Shown here: positions 31,020 to 42,167 of the stretch, in pieces
Layout of the letters: each line of letters starts with the position of its first letter
Numbering within the stretch: the first letter of the stretch is position 1
NCBI GenBank assembly: GCA_963729215.1
Contig: CAVSND010000017.1
Coordinates: 61,227-125,226 of the forward strand
Origin: CAVQJU01 sp963729215
GTDB taxonomy: Bacteria; Acidobacteriota; Vicinamibacteria; Vicinamibacterales; CAVVIG01
Direction: 5' to 3'
DNA: 64,000 nt
The notes under the pieces: model-generated
What the model was told of the DNA's origin: nothing
What the model saw: the letters and a program-made list of their open reading frames with translations, nothing else
Databases searched by the model: none
Translations under genes and position numbers: made by a program

Positions 31020-32546
31020 GAAACGGTTGCGTTTGTCATCTCGCTGCTGCTGGCGAGCGCCGCATCTGCCGGCCCCGTCAGGGTTGACGGTGGCCTGCTC
31101 GAAGGCACCTCCGAGGACGGACTGACGGTCTATCGCGGCGTCCCCTTCGCCGCTCCGCCCGTCGGCGATCTGCGCTGGCGCCCGCCGCAGCCCGCCGCCA
31201 AGTGGGACGGCGTGCGGAAGGCCGACGCCTTCGGCCGTGCGTGCCTGCAGATCAACCAGGCGATCGCCAATCTCCCGACACCCAGCGAAGACTGCCTCTA
31301 TCTGAATGTGTGGACGCCGGCCACGCGCGCCGACGAGCGGCGCCCCGTCATGGTGTGGATCCACGGCGGTGGGTTCACGGCCGGCACGCCGCCGGAGCGG
31401 CTGTATCACGGCGAAGCCATTGCCAGGAAGGGCGTCGTCGTGGTGTCGCTCGCCTATCGGCTCGGGGTCTTCGGTTTCCTCGCGCATCCCGCATTGAGCG
31501 CCGAGAGCGACATGCGCGTCTCGGGCAACTACGGCCTGCTGGACATGATTGCCGGGCTGCAGTGGGTGAAGAAGAACATCGCGGCCTTCGGCGGCGATCC
31601 CGGCCGCGTGACGATCTTCGGCGAGTCGGCCGGCGGCATCGCCGTCAGCCAGTTGTGTGCATCGCCGCTCGCAAAAGGACTCTTCCAAGCCGCGATCTCG
31701 CAAAGCGGCGGCTCGTTCGGCCCGGTGCGCGAAGGCGGCGGGCCGGGCGAGAACATGCAGCCGCTCGCGGTGGCCGAGAAGGCCGGCGCCGCCTGGTCGT
31801 CGAAGGCGGGCGCCGCGAGCCTCGCCGACCTGCGCAAGATCCCGGGCGAAACGCTGCTCGAGTCCGCGCGCGGCCAGCGCGGCATCGCGTGGCCGATCAC
31901 CGACGGCCGGGTCATCCCCGACGATCAGTACAAGCTGTACGCCGCGGGACACTACAACGACGTGCCGGTGCTCGCCGGCTACAACTCGGACGAGGGCGCC
32001 TCGTTCGGCAATGTCACCTCACGCGACGCGTACATCACGACCGTTCAGCAGCGCTACGAGCGGTTCGCCGACAGACTGCTCGCCGCGTATCCGTGGGGTG
32101 AGGGCGCCGCCAGAAAGACCGCGCGCGACCTGACACGCGATACGACCTTCGGGTGGCACACATGGACGTGGGCGCGATTGCAGGAGAAGACGGGAAAGTC
32201 GAAAGCGTACCTCTACTACTTCGACCAGCACGCCGAGTATCCCGCCGATTCACCGCGGTTCGGATTCGGCTCCCCCCATGCCGCCGAGATGGCGTACGTG
32301 TTCGGCCACTTCTTGAACAGGCAGCCCACGCCTGAGGATCTGACGCTCTCGGACACGATGATCACGTATTGGACCAACTTCGCAAAGACACACGACCCCA
32401 ATGGTGCGGGATTGCCGGCGTGGCCTGCGTACCACGACGCCGCGCCGCAGATGATGTATCTGGTCGGCTCGCCGAAGGCGGGCCCGCTCGTGAGCGCAGA
32501 GGGGTTGAAAGTACTCGACGAGTACTTCGCGTGGCGCCGCCAGTGA
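31016..32546 (+). CDS. Secreted type B carboxylesterase (one N-terminal frameshift)
   Basis: About 509 residues. ATG 31016 overlaps the phosphorylase stop; removing one base near 31027 gives the signal peptide MRNVAFVISLLLASAASAGP followed by VDGGLLEGTSEDGLTVYRGV, the normal carboxylesterase start. Signatures: EDCLYLNVW, HGGGFTAGTP (oxyanion hole) and FGESAGG with the nucleophile near residue 203. Inside a sucrose operon it may remove acyl groups from sugar esters before phosphorolysis; that link is inferred from position. Confidence 0.85.
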
Positions 32547-33770
32547 GGCAGCGCAACCTCGCGGTCGTCAAGACGCTGACCTACGCGATGTTCGCGATGT
32601 TCGCGATGACGACCGACTCGGTTGGCATCATCATCCCGGAAGTCGTCAGGACGTTCCGCCTCTCGTTGACGGCGGCGGGGAGTTTCCAGTACGCGACGAT
32701 GGGCGGCATTGCGGTGGCCGCGTTGGTGCTGGGACAGCTTGCGGACAGCATCGGCCGGCGCCGGACGATCATCGCCGGCCTGACGCTCTTCGCGGCGGCC
32801 TGTTTCCTGATCACCACCGTCAACTCGTTCGTGTTCTTTGCCGTCCTGCTGGGGCTGTCGGGGATCGCGATCGGCGTCTTCAAGACCGGCGCGCTCGCGC
32901 TCATCGGCGACCTCTCCTCTTCGACGACCGAGCACACGTCGATCATGAACATGCTCGAAGGGTTCTTCGGCATCGGCGCGATCGTCGGGCCCGCCGTCCT
33001 CGCACGGCTGCTCGAGGCGGGGTTGCCGTGGACGCGGCTCTACCTGCTGGCGGGCGTTCTGTGCGCGATCCTGACCGCCGTCGCGTCGCTGGTCCAGTAT
33101 CCGGAAACCGCGCGATCGACGGCCGCGAGCGGCGTCCGCGGCACCGTCGCGACCGTGAAGAATCCCTACGTCATCGCATTCTCGACGGCAGCGTTTCTCT
33201 ACGTCGGCGTCGAGGCGGCCGTGTACGTCTGGATGCCGACGCTGCTGGCGGGATATTCGGGTAACGCCGCGGTCCTGGCGGCATACGCCGTCTCCGTCTT
33301 CTTCCTGCTGCGGGCGGCGGGACGGTTCCTCGGCGCGTGGCTGCTGAACACGGTATCGGTGGCAGGCCGTGCTCGCCGTCTTCAGCGGCAGCATCCTGCT
33401 CTGCTTCGTGCTGGCGGTGACGGGAGGCGTGCAGTGGGCGGTCTACGCGCTGCCGCTGTCGGGCCTGTTCATGTCGATCATCTATCCGACAATCAACTCG
33501 AAAGGAATCAGCTGCCTGCCGAAAGCCGAACACGGCGCCGGCGCCGGCGTGATTCTGTTCTTCACGTGCGTCTCTGCCGTGCTGGCTCCGCTGGCCATCG
33601 GCGCCGTCGGCGACGCGTTCGGTCAGATTGCGTACGGCTTCTGGCTGGCCACGGGGTTCGCCGCGCTGCTGTTCGCCGGTCTGCTGCTCAACTGGGCGTT
33701 GAACCCGACGCGCGCCGTGCTGGAGCAGCTGGACCTCACCGAGTATCAGCGGGCGCCACGTCAGATCTAG
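32543..33770 (+). CDS. MFS sugar permease, FucP/FHS-like (one frameshift)
   Basis: About 408 residues, twelve hydrophobic segments expected. The GTG at 32543 overlaps the esterase stop (GTGA). N-terminal half: YAMFAMFAMTTDSVGIIIPE, LGQLADSIGRRRTIIAGLTL (the conserved loop after helix 2) and GFFGIGAIVGPAVLARLLEA. One extra base near 33362 shifts the frame; the C-terminal half continues with WQAVLAVFSGSILLCFVLAV and SIIYPTINSKGISCLPKAE, typical of fucose/glucose permeases. Likely brings sucrose or its product into the cytoplasm. It ends 17 nt from a convergent gene with no visible terminator. Confidence 0.8.
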
Positions 33771-33787
33771 AGTCGCCTCACACGCCG

Positions 33788-34780
33788 TCAGCCTTTTCGG
33801 CGGGCGAGGTTGACGTTTGTACACGCGTCCAGCGCGCCGACAAACTTCTGGTACGCCGTCGTTCCGACGACGAACGGATTGCGGTCGCCCGCTTTTCTGT
33901 TCGCGAGTTCATCGAGCTTCGCCTGGATCGGCACCATCAGCATATGGTTCTGCAGCAGCGTGTCGACGCCCGCGGCAGACGTCTGCGCGCGGAATCTCGC
34001 GACCGACGCCGCGAATGTCGCCAATGCCTGGTCGCTCAGGATGTTCGGCGTCAGCCATGCCCCGCCGAAGAGCGCCGCCGTGTGCGACGCGCCGCGATCC
34101 TTGACCGGGAAGATGAACGCCATCGAGCCGGGCGTGTGTCCCGGCACCGCGAGGGGCGTGACGGTGAGATCGCCCAGCGTGATCTTCTGGCCATCGACGA
34201 TGTCCGCGTCATGTTTCGGAATCGCGGCCGGCGGACCCGCCGGCCCTCGTCCGCCGCGCGCTGGAGGCGGATTCTCCATCAGCATCCAGTCGGCGGCCGA
34301 CACATACACCTTCGATCCGAACTTCTCCTGAAAGTACGGCGCTCCGCCGAAGTGATCGGCGTGGCCGTGCGTCACGAGCACGATCTTCACCTGCGCTGGA
34401 TCGAGTCCCAGCGCACGGAACCCCGGAAGCAGCTGCGTGTCGACCTGATCCGCGAAGAGCGCGTCGATCATCAGCAGGCCGGCCGTCGTCCGCACGACGT
34501 ACACCGTCGTCCCGCTGTTACCGATCGCGTACACGTTATCGAGGATTCTCGTGGGCGTGATGGGCGGATCGTCGAGTCGATTCGCGCGAGGCGCCTCGCA
34601 CCAGAAATGCACGGCCTCGGCGAACTCGGGCGCGGCCGCCTTTCGCGCGGCTTCGATCATCGCCGTGACCGCCGGGGTGTCAGGCGCGGGCGGCGCTGGC
34701 GGCGACTGCTGCGCGGACAGCCCGACGCCGAGCAGCAGGACGGACAGCGCGGTCCGCTTAACGTCGATTGAGACTCGCAT
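33788..34780 (-). CDS. Secreted MBL-fold metallo-hydrolase
   Basis: 330 residues. ATG 34780 begins MRVSIDVKRTALSVLLLGVG, an export signal. The metal site is intact: HGHADH in VTHGHADHFGG, then VPGHTPGSMAF. The segment NRLDDPPITPTRILDNVYAI matches other acidobacterial B3-like proteins. The gene overlaps the end of the T-S fusion gene by 23 nt and is the last of the TonB-R-TS-MBL operon. Whether it acts on the same material as the degenerate MBL domain encoded just before is unknown. Confidence 0.85.
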   Translation of the reverse strand: MRVSIDVKRTALSVLLLGVGLSAQQSPPAPPAPDTPAVTAMIEAARKAAAPEFAEAVHFWCEAPRANRLDDPPITPTRILDNVYAIGNSGTTVYVVRTTAGLLMIDALFADQVDTQLLPGFRALGLDPAQVKIVLVTHGHADHFGGAPYFQEKFGSKVYVSAADWMLMENPPPARGGRGPAGPPAAIPKHDADIVDGQKITLGDLTVTPLAVPGHTPGSMAFIFPVKDRGASHTAALFGGAWLTPNILSDQALATFAASVARFRAQTSAAGVDTLLQNHMLMVPIQAKLDELANRKAGDRNPFVVGTTAYQKFVGALDACTNVNLARRKG

Positions 34781-36586
34781 ACACGGCCTCCACGAACCGA
34801 TCGGTCGTCCACGCACCCGACGTCGAGCCATACCGCGTGTCGTAGTCCGCGGTCGGCCTCGCCGCTGTGATCTGGTCGAGCGTCGCGCCTTTCCGAATCA
34901 TCGCCTGCACACGGTCGCGGACGATCACCACCATGTCGCGATATTCCACGACCTCGTGCTCGTCCGAGACATATCCGTGCCCGGGCACCACGATGGTGCC
35001 GCCCTCACCCTCATGCTGGTATACCGTGCGAGCCAGGATGTCGTTGAGCGCGTTGATTTCGCCCTGCACGCTGCCGCCGTTCGCCACGTCAATCGGCGGA
35101 TATTGCGTGGTGGTGAAGACGTCGCCCGTGACGATCACGTCCGCGCGGCGGAAGTGGACGATGCTGTCGCCGTCGGTCACGGCGCGCGGCTGCCAGAACA
35201 TCTCAATCGCATCGCCGTTGTGAAATGTCCGGCGGCGCTCCTGAAGGTATGTGTCGCTCGGGACGCCGGCCGCGGCACGTTTGGCGGCGACCATCCGGTT
35301 CTGCACGTTCTGATGCGCGACGATCGTCGCGCCGACGCCCGCGTCGGCGAACTGGAGCGCAAAGAACGAACCGCGGACGCTCGGATCTCCCCCCGAGGCA
35401 CGCAGCGCGACGTTGCCGCCGGTGTGTTCGGGCTGAAACCCGGTGTTCAGGATGTATTGAATCGGCTTGTCGCTGAGCTGACGAATGCGGGCCAGCGTCT
35501 TCTCCGCCAGCGTGCCCGCTCCGCTGTCCACCAGCAGCGCGCCCTCGTCACCCGCCTGGACGACGATGTTGCCCGAGTCGCCGACCAGGAGAAAGAGTCC
35601 GCCACGGAGCGGCCAGACATGAACGTCGCCGTCACGCGGCTGCGGATCCACCGCGCGGCTCGTCGGGCGCGGACCGGACGCCGGTTTCATCTTCGCGATG
35701 CCGTCCGCGTCGGTCAGCGACGCCAGCTTCGTGAGCAGGTCGGGCGAGGACGTTTCCGGTCCGCCGAGGTAGGCGGCGGCGGGAATCTTGTACCGATCGC
35801 GCATCTCGTTCGCAAACGGGTTCTCGCCGAAGGCGTAGTTCGGCACGCGATCGGCGGCGCGGCCGAGAATCTGCTCCCCGTCGTCGCACGCGAACAGCCA
35901 CGTCTGATGATCGATCGGCTGCCGTGCGAAGTCGGTGCTTCGGATCTCCGGCTCGGCGAGGTACACGGGATCGGAAATCACCGAGGTATGCGTCAGGTGA
36001 TCGCCGTGCCGGACGAAGAACTCGACAAGCGTCGCCTGATCGCTCTCCGGCAGACCGTTTCGCCGCAGCCAGCCCTGCTTGAGATGCGTGGTCTGGACTT
36101 CGCAGCGCCTGTCCGACGAAACGTCCGGTCGAGAAGCCCATCCACGTGTGAGGCGCCCACGCCGGCGGGTGCGGACGGCCGTCCATCCAGATGGTGCGAT
36201 GTCCTTCGAACGTCTGGTTGTACCAGTGAATCGCGATGAGCCGCTGCGTGTGGGGATCGCGTTCTTCCCAGGCGCGCGCGTTGCCGATCGACCGCACGGA
36301 GTACGGCGCCACGTAGCCGTCGCATTGATGATGGCGGAGCGTGACGCGTGACGCGTCGTACGACAGCGCGAACAACCGCGCGGCTTCGTTGATCGGAAAC
36401 CCGCCGTAGTCGCCGAGCTCCGGACCCGCGCCCCGCTCGAGCGCGTCTTCGTAGAGCGGCGCGGTCCAGTAGCCCGAGATGTCGAATCCCGGAGCCGACG
36501 TGTCCGCGGGTCCCGGCGCCTGGGCAAACAAGAACGGCGCAGGCTGCCACGGCCAACGCGGCCGCGGCGGTCAGCGTACGGCGCAT
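34758..36586 (-). CDS. Fusion protein: family T domain plus degenerate MBL domain S (two frameshifts)
   Basis: About 609 residues. The N-terminal half is family T: FDISGYWTAPLYEDALERGA, RTIWMDGRPHPPAWAPHTWM, LKQGWLRRNGLPESDQATLV. The C-terminal half, in the same frame, is MBL-like: LFLLVGDSGNIVVQAGDEGA, ILNTGFQPEHTGG where HxHxDH is expected, and VVPGHGYVSDEHEVVEYRDM. These halves correspond, in order, to the separate genes at 22931-23785 and 21995-22934. Breaks near 36535 (signal peptide MRRTLTAAAALAVAA) and near 36105, both inside the T half; the T/S junction around 35630 is open in one frame. Overlaps the R gene by 16 nt. Confidence 0.75.
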
Positions 36587-37362
36587 GGTGTTGGATTCCA
36601 TCCTGAGGTGTCGCTCTGCTTTTTGAAATGGCTGCTCGTCCAGTACGGCTGCGCGAGGTACGTCGGGTCGACGACCTCGGTCGACACGACCAGCAGCGAG
36701 TCGCCGCCGGGGACGTCGAAGCGATCGAAGTACTCCGTGACGACGGCGTCGGCGCTGTAGGGCACGCCGTTCCTGCGCAGGTATCCCGGCTTCATGCGCG
36801 TCGTCACGACCTTGAGCGAGCCGCCGCGGCCCCCGCCGCCCGGAAAGAATCCGCCGGCGATGACTGGAGCCGAACGATCCCAGCTCGCGGCGGACACGCC
36901 CTGCCATTCGCCGCCTTGCGCGCGCGGCGGGCCGAACACGAGCGTCCGCGTCTGCGTGCCGGCGTCGCTCTCGATCTTGATCGACTGGTCGTCGGTCCAG
37001 CTGATACGCACGCGCGTCGGCAGACGCATCAGACCCGCGACGCCGTACGCGCGGCACTGTTCGCCCGCCGCCTCGTCACGCGCCGGATCCCACGCGTCGG
37101 CCATGCGGCGCCCGTTGGGATTGAGCGGCACGCCGCCGTAGTCGCCCTTCGGCGGCACGGTCATCCGGTAGCGCCAGTCCTCGTTGACGACGGCGACCCA
37201 CTGGCCCGTGATATCGAAGGGCGCCGCCGCGCGCGCCGTCGGCGGCGGGCCCGGGGGCCCTCCCCTTTGCGCGGCGGCATTCGCCTGACACGACAAGGCC
37301 GCCAGCGCCGCAACCGCGAGAGTTGACCGGACGGACGGGCGCACGCACATGCGTTTCTTCAT
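36571..37362 (-). CDS. Secreted protein of unknown function, family R (copy 2)
   Basis: 263 residues, intact, signal peptide included. Mature start AAPFDITGQWVAVVNEDWRY, then PPKGDYGGVPLNPNGRRMAD, SLKVVTTRMKPGYLRRNGVP and the end SGWNPTPCAVR. It pairs over its length with the protein at 21081-21998. It starts one nt after the TonB-receptor stop and overlaps the T-S fusion gene, so the four genes 40555 to 33788 form one operon. Possible cysteine pair (EQCRAYG and the final C). I recognise no enzyme signature. Confidence 0.8.
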   Translation of the reverse strand: MKKRMCVRPSVRSTLAVAALAALSCQANAAAQRGGPPGPPPTARAAAPFDITGQWVAVVNEDWRYRMTVPPKGDYGGVPLNPNGRRMADAWDPARDEAAGEQCRAYGVAGLMRLPTRVRISWTDDQSIKIESDAGTQTRTLVFGPPRAQGGEWQGVSAASWDRSAPVIAGGFFPGGGGRGGSLKVVTTRMKPGYLRRNGVPYSADAVVTEYFDRFDVPGGDSLLVVSTEVVDPTYLAQPYWTSSHFKKQSDTSGWNPTPCAVR

Positions 37363-37363
37363 G

Positions 37364-40300
37364 TCAGAACACGTACTTGACCGCCAGCTGCACCTGGCGG
37401 GGCGACAGCGCTGTCGTGATTTGCCCCGCAGTGGGATTGTATGCGGCTCCGCCGTCCGCCGTGGCGATGAAGATCGTCGGGTTCGGCAGGCCGTAGTTCA
37501 CGGTGTCGAACAGATTGAAAACCTCGAGACGCAGCTGGAGGTAAGCGCCGCGACTCGAAAACGCGATGTTCTTGGCGACGCCGAGATCGGCGGTGAACAT
37601 GGCCGGACCGCGCAGCGAATTGCGTCCGACCGAATTGCCGAGGGTTCCGGCCCGCGGCAGCACGAAGAACGTCGGGTCGAAGTATTGCGAGACACACCCG
37701 CACGCGGGGTCGACCGTTCCGCCAGTCACCGCGTCCTCGAGCGACCGCCCGGCCGCCAGATTGGGACGCTGGCCGGCGGTCTGCAGACCTGACTGATCGA
37801 ATCCGATGGCCGGCGTGAACGGCGCGCCGCTCACCGCGGTGACGATCGTGGAGAGCTGCCATCCGTCCGCCAGCCAGTTGCCGTGAAAGGGCAACTGATA
37901 CACCACGCTGGCGCGAAGGTTGTGCGTGCGATCGATCAGGCAGGGTCCCTCATCGTAGTTGAGGTCGTACGGATTGGTCGCCACGGTCCCGCCTTCGAAC
38001 AGCGAGTTGCCAGACGAGGTGTCGCGGCAGCGCGAGAGCGTGTACGACACCTGCGACTGAATGCCCTGCTGGAACCGGCGGTTGAGCGCCGCCTGAAACG
38101 ACTGATAGCTCGACGTGCTGAGCGTGTTGCCGGTGGTCAACCCCGCGAACGCCGGGTTCAGCCGTGCATTCGACACCGTCTGCGTGCCGGCGCGGACGCC
38201 GTAGACGACCGTGCCGTCCGCCAGCGTGCGCCCCAGCACGGGATTGACGTCGCGCTGCTGCTGCAGCAGATCGCCGCGGCTGCCGACGTACGCGAGCGTG
38301 ACGCTGGTATTGGACAGGATTTCACGCTGCACGTTCACATTCCACTGCTCCAGCCGCGGCGTGCCGGTGATGTCGTAGTCAAGGCCCTGCATCTGAGAGA
38401 TCTGCGACGCACTGGGATTCGGCGTCGGGAAGACCGGCGGCGGCACGCCGGGAATCGGCAGGCGGACCTGCGCGCCGAGAGCGAACGGCGGGTTGACGGC
38501 GAACGCCGGGCCCACCCGGTTCGCGGTGATCGGGCTATGGAAGACGCCGTAGCCCGCGCGAATGGCGGTCCGGTGCGAGCGCGAGGGGTCGAACGCGATA
38601 CCGACACGCGGCTCCCAGTTGTTGAGCGTCGGATTGTGGAGAAACGCCTGCGTGACGGACGTAAAGCCCGTGGATTGCGCGCCGTTGACGAGCGTCTGCC
38701 CCTTATCGAGCGAGGCAATGCCATGCGGATCGTAGCGCAGGCCGAGATTGACCGTCACGCGCGGACTGATGCGCCATTCGTCCTGGGCGTAGCTGGTCAG
38801 CCGCCACTCGCCGATGTTTCTGGCGGCGTCGGTCTGCCCGGGCAACGCGCCGAGAAACAGCGAGGCCTGGTTCTGGAGAAACGCGGTGAGGCTCGGAAAC
38901 GTCCATGCCCCGTCGCCGAACAACGGCAGGTTGACGAATGTCGTCTGGTGTTCGTATTCGAGCCCGAGTTTCAGCGCGTGGCCTGCGCTGCGTCCACGCG
39001 AGATCGTTCGCGATCATGTACCGTGTCTGCCGCTGCGTGAAGGGAAGCACCTGATTCCCGCCGATCCCGACGATGCCCGAGCCCGCGGCGACGGTGCCGT
39101 CCATCCGTCCCGGGAAGAACGTGAGCAGGCCGTTCGCGAGGTCCGTGCGCAAGGCCGCTTCATGGGTGCGTGTGAAACCGAAGCGCACCGCATTCAGAAG
39201 CGTCGGCCGGACGACGTTCCTCAATTCCGCCGTCACGTAGTGATTGCCGGTGTCGTCATCGCTCGGCCACAGCGGAACCGGAGAGCCGGAGTTCGGCTCG
39301 GCGACCGATGCGGTGTCGCCCGTATAGCGCGCGAACAGCGACGTGCGATCGCTCGCCGTATAGTCGACGCGGCCGACGAAGTAGTTTTCGTGGCCGGTCA
39401 CGTTGTTGACGACGTCTGTCTGCCCGACGCCCTGTGCAGCCTGCGCCGCCGTCTGTCGCGTCGCAGCCGGATAGAGCGGCAGCACGGGCGCGATGGCGGC
39501 GTTGACGCCGACGCGCACGCCGTTGATGACGCCGTTGCGCGCGTTCGCGTCCGGCACGGTGATCACCTGGGTCGTGCCCAGCGTCTGGCGAAGCCCCTCG
39601 TAGTTGAAGAAGTAGAACGCCTTGTTCGCGACGAGCGGGCCGCCCTGGCTGACGCCGAACTGGTTCTTCCTCAGCGTCGGATCGGGCCGGCCCAGCAGCT
39701 TATCGAAGTAGTTCGACGCATCGAGCGCGTCGTCCCGGAAATACTCGAACAGCGATCCGTGGAACTGATTCCCGCCCGACTTGGTGATGGCGTTGATCGC
39801 GACGCCGTTGCCGCCGAACTGCGCGCTGTAGGTGTTGGTGAGCACCTGGTATTCGGCGATGGCCTCCACGCCGAGCGTCGTCCCGAGCTGGCCGGATCCG
39901 CTGCCGCGGTTCCAGTAGTTCTGCACGTTGGTGTTGTCGAGCAGGAAGACCTGCCCTTCCGGCCGCGCGCCCGACACGGTGTATTGCGGCTGACGGCCGA
40001 AGAACTGCTGAAACTGGCCGCCCGCCGTCGCCGGCGGCACTTCGTTGGCGCCCGGCGCGAGCACGATCAGGCGCGAATAGCTGCGATCGAGCGAGCGGCA
40101 ATTCCGCCATCTGCTTCTGCTCGACGACGGTGCCGATGCGCGGTGGAGACGGTGTCGACGACCGGCGCGGCCCCTGAGACGGTCACCGTCTCGGCCACGC
40201 CGGAGACGCCGAGGCTGAAATCCACGACGCTCGGGTTGCCGACGACCAGGCGAATGCCGCGATGGAGCACCGTCTGAAATCCCGACAGCGACGCGCTGAC

Positions 40301-40555
40301 GTCGTACGCGCCCGGCGGTATGTCAGCGATCGAGTAGCGGCCGCGCCCGTCGGAGACGGTGGTTCGCGCGACACCGGTCGCGGTGTTGACGGCCGTGACC
40401 GTCGCGCCCGGCAGTACGGCTCCCGAGTTATCCGCGACGGTACCCAGGAGTGTTCCACCGACATTCTGCGCCGCCGACGGCACCGAGACCGACGCGCACA
40501 GCGCGATCCACAGCGCGATGCAGGTGCGGCGCCAGATCACACGACTTGTCATCAT
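37364..40555 (-). CDS. Oar-like TonB-dependent receptor with carboxypeptidase-regulatory N-terminus (three frameshifts)
   Basis: About 1,063 residues, outer-membrane beta-barrel. ATGATG near 40555 starts the signal peptide (MTSRVIWRRTCIALWIALCA). Residues 30-115 form the carboxypeptidase-regulatory sandwich (GTLLGTVADNSGAVLPGATV); the plug follows (QVFLLDNTNVQNYW; EYQVLTNTYSAQFGGNG; TKSGGNQFHGSLFEYFRD), then the barrel, ending in QLAVKYVF with the terminal aromatic expected of an outer-membrane protein. Breaks near 40140, 40085 and 39000. Oar-type receptors take up large ligands. It heads the operon with R, T-S and MBL genes, so its ligand is probably processed by these secreted proteins. Confidence 0.85.
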
Positions 40556-40690
40556 CGTCCCTCCACGCACGGTGACGTGCGGGGGGACTATGCGACGGAA
40601 GGAACGAATCAGATCAATTGTTTGTCGCGATGCAAGCAATTGCCCGACGCGATGGGATCGTCGCGGCGACGATTGACGCCAGGGTCCGCG

Positions 40691-41672
40691 TCAGGCTGCC
40701 GCGACGGTGCGCCGGCGGGGCGGCCGCCGGGGACGCCCGGCATCGGTGCTCGCCACGGGGAGGCGCGCGGCTGCCTGCCGCAGTTCGCCGCGAAGCCACA
40801 GGTGCGCGGGATCGAGCTCGTGCGCGTGATGCCACTGCAGCATCTCGGTCATGGGGGGCATGTCGAAGGGCACCGGCAGGAGTTTGAGCGGAAGGAGTCG
40901 CGCGTACGCGCACGCCAGCCGCGTCGCGATGGTGGCCACGCGGTTCGTCCCGACGACCAGCTGCGGCGCGAGATCGAAGCTGGACGTCGAGACTTCGGCC
41001 CGCCTCGTGTACCCGAGCCGCCGCAGCACCTGCTCGTCGAAGTTCGGTCCGTGCACCTTGCTGACGCAGACGACGACGTGGCCGAGCGCCAGGTACTGCT
41101 GGAGGGACAGCGTCGAACGGACCGCGGTGTTTCCGCGCCACACCACGCACGTATACGATTCGTCGAAGAGCACCGCGGTGGGGTGCAGCGGCGGACTCGT
41201 ATCCCCGGGGCGCGATCAGGAAGTCGAGATGCCCCCGCTCGAGATCTTCGAGGGCGCGCGGACCGATGGGCTGCAGATCGAAAGTCACGCGCGGTGCAGA
41301 CGAAGCCAGCCGCTGCAGCAGATCCTGCAGCAGGATGGTGGTGACGTAGTCGGAGACCGCCACAGAAAAGTGCCGATCAGACGTTGCCGCGTCAAACTTT
41401 GCGCGGGTCGTCATCGTGCTGTGAATCTGCAGCAGGATGTCCTGGAGCGGCTGGACGAGCTCCCGGCCGAGCGGCGTCAGATCCATCCGGCGGCCGATCG
41501 GGACGAGCAAATCGTCGTCGAAGGCGCGGCGCAGGCGCGCCAGCGCGCCGCTCATCGCGGACTGGCTGAGATGCATGCGCGCGCCGGCGCGCGTGACGCT
41601 CTTTTCCGTCAGCAGCGCGTCAAGGGCGATGAGCAGGTTGAGATCGAACTGGTTCAGATCCACGTGGCGCAT
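40691..41672 (-). CDS. LysR-family regulator, NodD/PcpR-like (one frameshift)
   Basis: About 326 residues. The HTH is at the N-terminus (QFDLNLLIALDALLTEKSVT, then SQSAMSGALARLRRAFDDDL), the hallmark of the NodD/PcpR-type branch. Near 41205 one base shifts the frame after DFLIAPRGY; the effector domain continues with VLFDESYTCVVWRGNT and ends at 40691. It reads in the same direction as the TonB-receptor operon 135 nt downstream, which it probably regulates; the gap contains no other gene. Confidence 0.8.
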
Positions 41673-41723
41673 CGTATAAGAAGCGACGGCCGGGCGCCAC
41701 GCCAACGTCATCTCGGCCGTGGC

Positions 41724-42151
41724 TTACGGTGCGGGCCTCGGCTCAGGTCCACCGGGGACCGGACCGCCCCCGAGCAGTTCTTCGCCCTTCTCGTTCTCGA
41801 TGCGGAGCACCAGGACGCCCGTGCCCCCGGCGCGGGCCGGCGCGACGGTGATGTTGATCGTGGTCCCGGCCTGCAGGGCCTCGGCAGATCGCTTCTTCGT
41901 CCACCCGTTCCGCACCAGCTGCGCGGGATTCGGCAGCAGTTCGCCACTGTAGTGCGTGACCTTGCCTTTGGCGTCCTTCACGTCGAAGAAGATCTGCGCG
42001 TGCGGATTGACGTAGTGGAACTCGGTGACGACCGCCTTCGACGTCCATTGCTTGTCGCGGTCGTAGTTGATGAGCGTGCCGTGGTGGGCGCCGACGACGG
42101 CTGTCGCGACAGCATCGCCGCCAGCAGGCCCAGTGCAATGCGCTGCAGCAT
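41724..42151 (-). CDS. DUF6152 family exported protein (one frameshift)
   Basis: About 142 residues: a signal peptide (MLQRIALGLLAAMLS) then HHGTLINYDRDKQWTSKAVV and FHYVNPHAQIFFDVKD, the recognisable DUF6152 pattern of an HH dyad after the signal and a NPH motif. A base is missing near 42110. The C-terminus carries PARAGGTGVLVLRIENEKGE. TGGAGA precedes the ATG at 42151. It follows the T-like gene by 16 nt and recurs next to T-like genes at 44940, so DUF6152 and T-like proteins probably work together. Function unknown. Confidence 0.75.
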
Positions 42152-42167
42152 GTCTTGAATCTCCAGA

